DNA from: Coniochaeta sp. PMI_546
Lineage: Eukaryota; Ascomycota; Sordariomycetes; Coniochaetales; Coniochaetaceae
NCBI GenBank assembly: GCA_021432605.1
Contig: MU271151.1
Coordinates: 248,001-312,000, forward strand
Length of the DNA stretch: 64,000 bases
Direction: 5' to 3'
Part shown: positions 62,847 to 64,000 of the stretch, piece after piece
Layout: the number at the start of each line of letters is the position of its first letter
Position numbering within the stretch: position 1 is the stretch's first letter
The notes under the pieces: model-generated
Database searches by the model: none
Told to the model about the DNA's origin: nothing
The model's input: the letters and a program-made list of their open reading frames with translations, nothing else
Position numbers and translations under genes: made by a program

Positions 62847-63958
62847 TTACACCGTCAACCACTTCTGAGCTACGGATTTGACTTCTTCTGGGCTTGAGCT
62901 CCCTCCGGATGCCTTGTCCAGCAGCTCCGCCTTCCGCTTTTCGATATACTCCTGTTGCATAGCCTCTCGCTGCTGAAGAGGGTTCATAGTGTAGCCAGAG
63001 GTAGGTGGCATCTTTGCCGACATCAGCTTGACAAAATTGTGTCCCATGGGGTACGGCTGTGCCATGAGCCCATCGCGTCGGATCAGCATAGACGGTATGC
63101 GAATTTGTAACTGTAAGCTGAGTATTAGCCCCCCCTTTCCTTCGTTGCATTCACGTGAGCCGGTTGGCATGGTGGCCGTAGAGTATTTACCTGTGAGAGA
63201 ATATGGGCATACCGAATACCCAACTCATCTCCAATGTACCTCAGCCGTCCCATGATCCACTGCCGCTGTGCATCCGACACGTAATCCTGGTTCATCACAC
63301 ATGCCAGCGGCCAGGTCAGGAAATACCCGGCAAGACCCTTCATGCCATCCTCCTCCCCACACGCAAAGCCCGACAGACTCTCATTGTCAAAGAGATGCCT
63401 CCTCTTGGCGTGCCAGCCGAGATGGTATGGCACACTCGCGATAACGTCCGTGATCATGTCCGCGGACGTCCTCGCCGCGGTCGCGTACTCGGGTGTAGTC
63501 CGATAATCCACGGGCGAGCATATCCACGCCGCACAGCGAACAGCGACGCTCGATAATATCAACCTCGCCGTTCGCACCATGTTCCAGACACTCGCGATCC
63601 AAAAATCCGCGTACACATCCACCCGCCCAGGGAACACCTCGGCCCTCGAGAAATCGCCCCCAGGTACGTTGTCTTCCCAGCAGAGGGTGCGGTAGTGCCA
63701 TTGGTCTGGGACCGACTTCATCCATGACGCTGCCTCTTGGTCGAGTTGCTGTGCCCGCCGCATCAAGGCCAGCATCAATTCCAGATTTTCGGGCGAACGC
63801 GAAACACCCATCATGACCCTGTTGACCTCGGCTCGTAGCTCGCTCGTCTTCAGGTTGATTCGTTGGCAAGCTGCCGCTGATTGGTCCTTTACCGCGTCAT
63901 TGAGCCACCATTCAGCGCCCATTATTGGTGCCTTGCCTGAGGTGAGAGTGTGGATGAT
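62847..63958 (-). CDS. C-terminal part of a fungal transcription-factor-like protein
   Basis: Two exons (63191-63958, 62847-63110; 80-base intron, phase 0) encode 343 C-terminal residues. The upstream end is an acceptor (CATCGTAG) with a CTAAC branch at about 63980, so the gene continues past the right edge. The sequence resembles the C-terminal region of fungal Zn(II)2Cys6 proteins: GAEWWLNDAVKDQSAAACQR, LKTSELRAEVNRVMMGVSRS, RRAQQLDQEAASWM, DFWIASVWNMVRTARLIL and GYFLTWPLACVMNQ. The zinc cluster itself is not in the window. The final third is charged (QQEYIEKRKAELLDK). Targets are unknown. Confidence is good that it is a partial gene and moderate for the family. Confidence 0.75.
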
Positions 63959-64000
63959 CTACGATGAGGGAAACTAGTTAGGACGAGCACTGGTGATGAG

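Overview
The window is from a filamentous ascomycete (Pezizomycotina, most likely a Sordariomycete). The evidence is short GT-AG introns of about 50-140 bases with CTAAC/CTGAC-type branch sites, a 356-residue Fus3/Kss1-type MAP kinase of the Pmk1 class, intron-bearing divergent H2A/H2B genes, and a repeat block that looks degraded by repeat-induced point mutation (RIP). I could not fix the genus.

Positions 1 to about 18.9 kb are AT-rich and hold no host gene that I can see. TA dinucleotides dominate, CA/TG are scarce, and most remaining C and G sit in CG, CC or GG. The block contains fossils of Ty3/Gypsy LTR retrotransposons with chromodomains. Element A (+) is the 3' end of one copy with its LTR at 1435-1864. 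Element B (-) is a 5' part with an LTR of the same family at 10107-10537. Element C (-) has both LTRs and a 5-base target duplication (11648-18382). The segment 1865-7400 holds a further gag-like remnant plus unassigned sequence. The boundary to normal-composition DNA near 18.87-18.9 kb is abrupt.

From about 20.9 kb to the right edge lie ordinary, well-preserved, mostly conserved housekeeping genes. In order: a small unrecognised three-exon gene (+); H2A (-) and H2B (+), divergent; SQS1-like R3H/G-patch protein (-); ATG4 (+); JJJ1/DNAJC21-type J-protein (-); a VOC-like/membrane/disordered protein (-); EMG1/NEP1 (-); a secreted poly-Q protein (+); mitochondrial uS17m (+); pyruvate decarboxylase (-); ERV1 (-) and HEM4 (+), divergent; an OXR1-type TLDc protein (+); Pmk1-class MAPK (-); SEC24 (-); a small single-pass membrane protein (+); and the C-terminal part of a fungal transcription-factor-like protein (-) running off the right edge.

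The genes do not form one pathway or a biosynthetic cluster. Two themes recur. Ribosome biogenesis and translation is represented by EMG1, JJJ1, SQS1 and uS17m; mitochondrial or redox function by ERV1, uS17m, OXR1 and HEM4. Intergenic spaces of 2-3.4 kb (31.7-35.2, 36.7-38.8, 39.8-42.6 and 54.5-57.5 kb) contain no supportable gene, but a palindromic AAGGTACCTT-type motif recurs in several of them. Exon boundaries were chosen by hand from splice signals and family homology, and each gene model was checked to keep frame. I found no clear previously undescribed system. The best leads are the 52-residue gene, the dispersed palindrome, the VOC-membrane fusion and several hidden micro-exons or introns.
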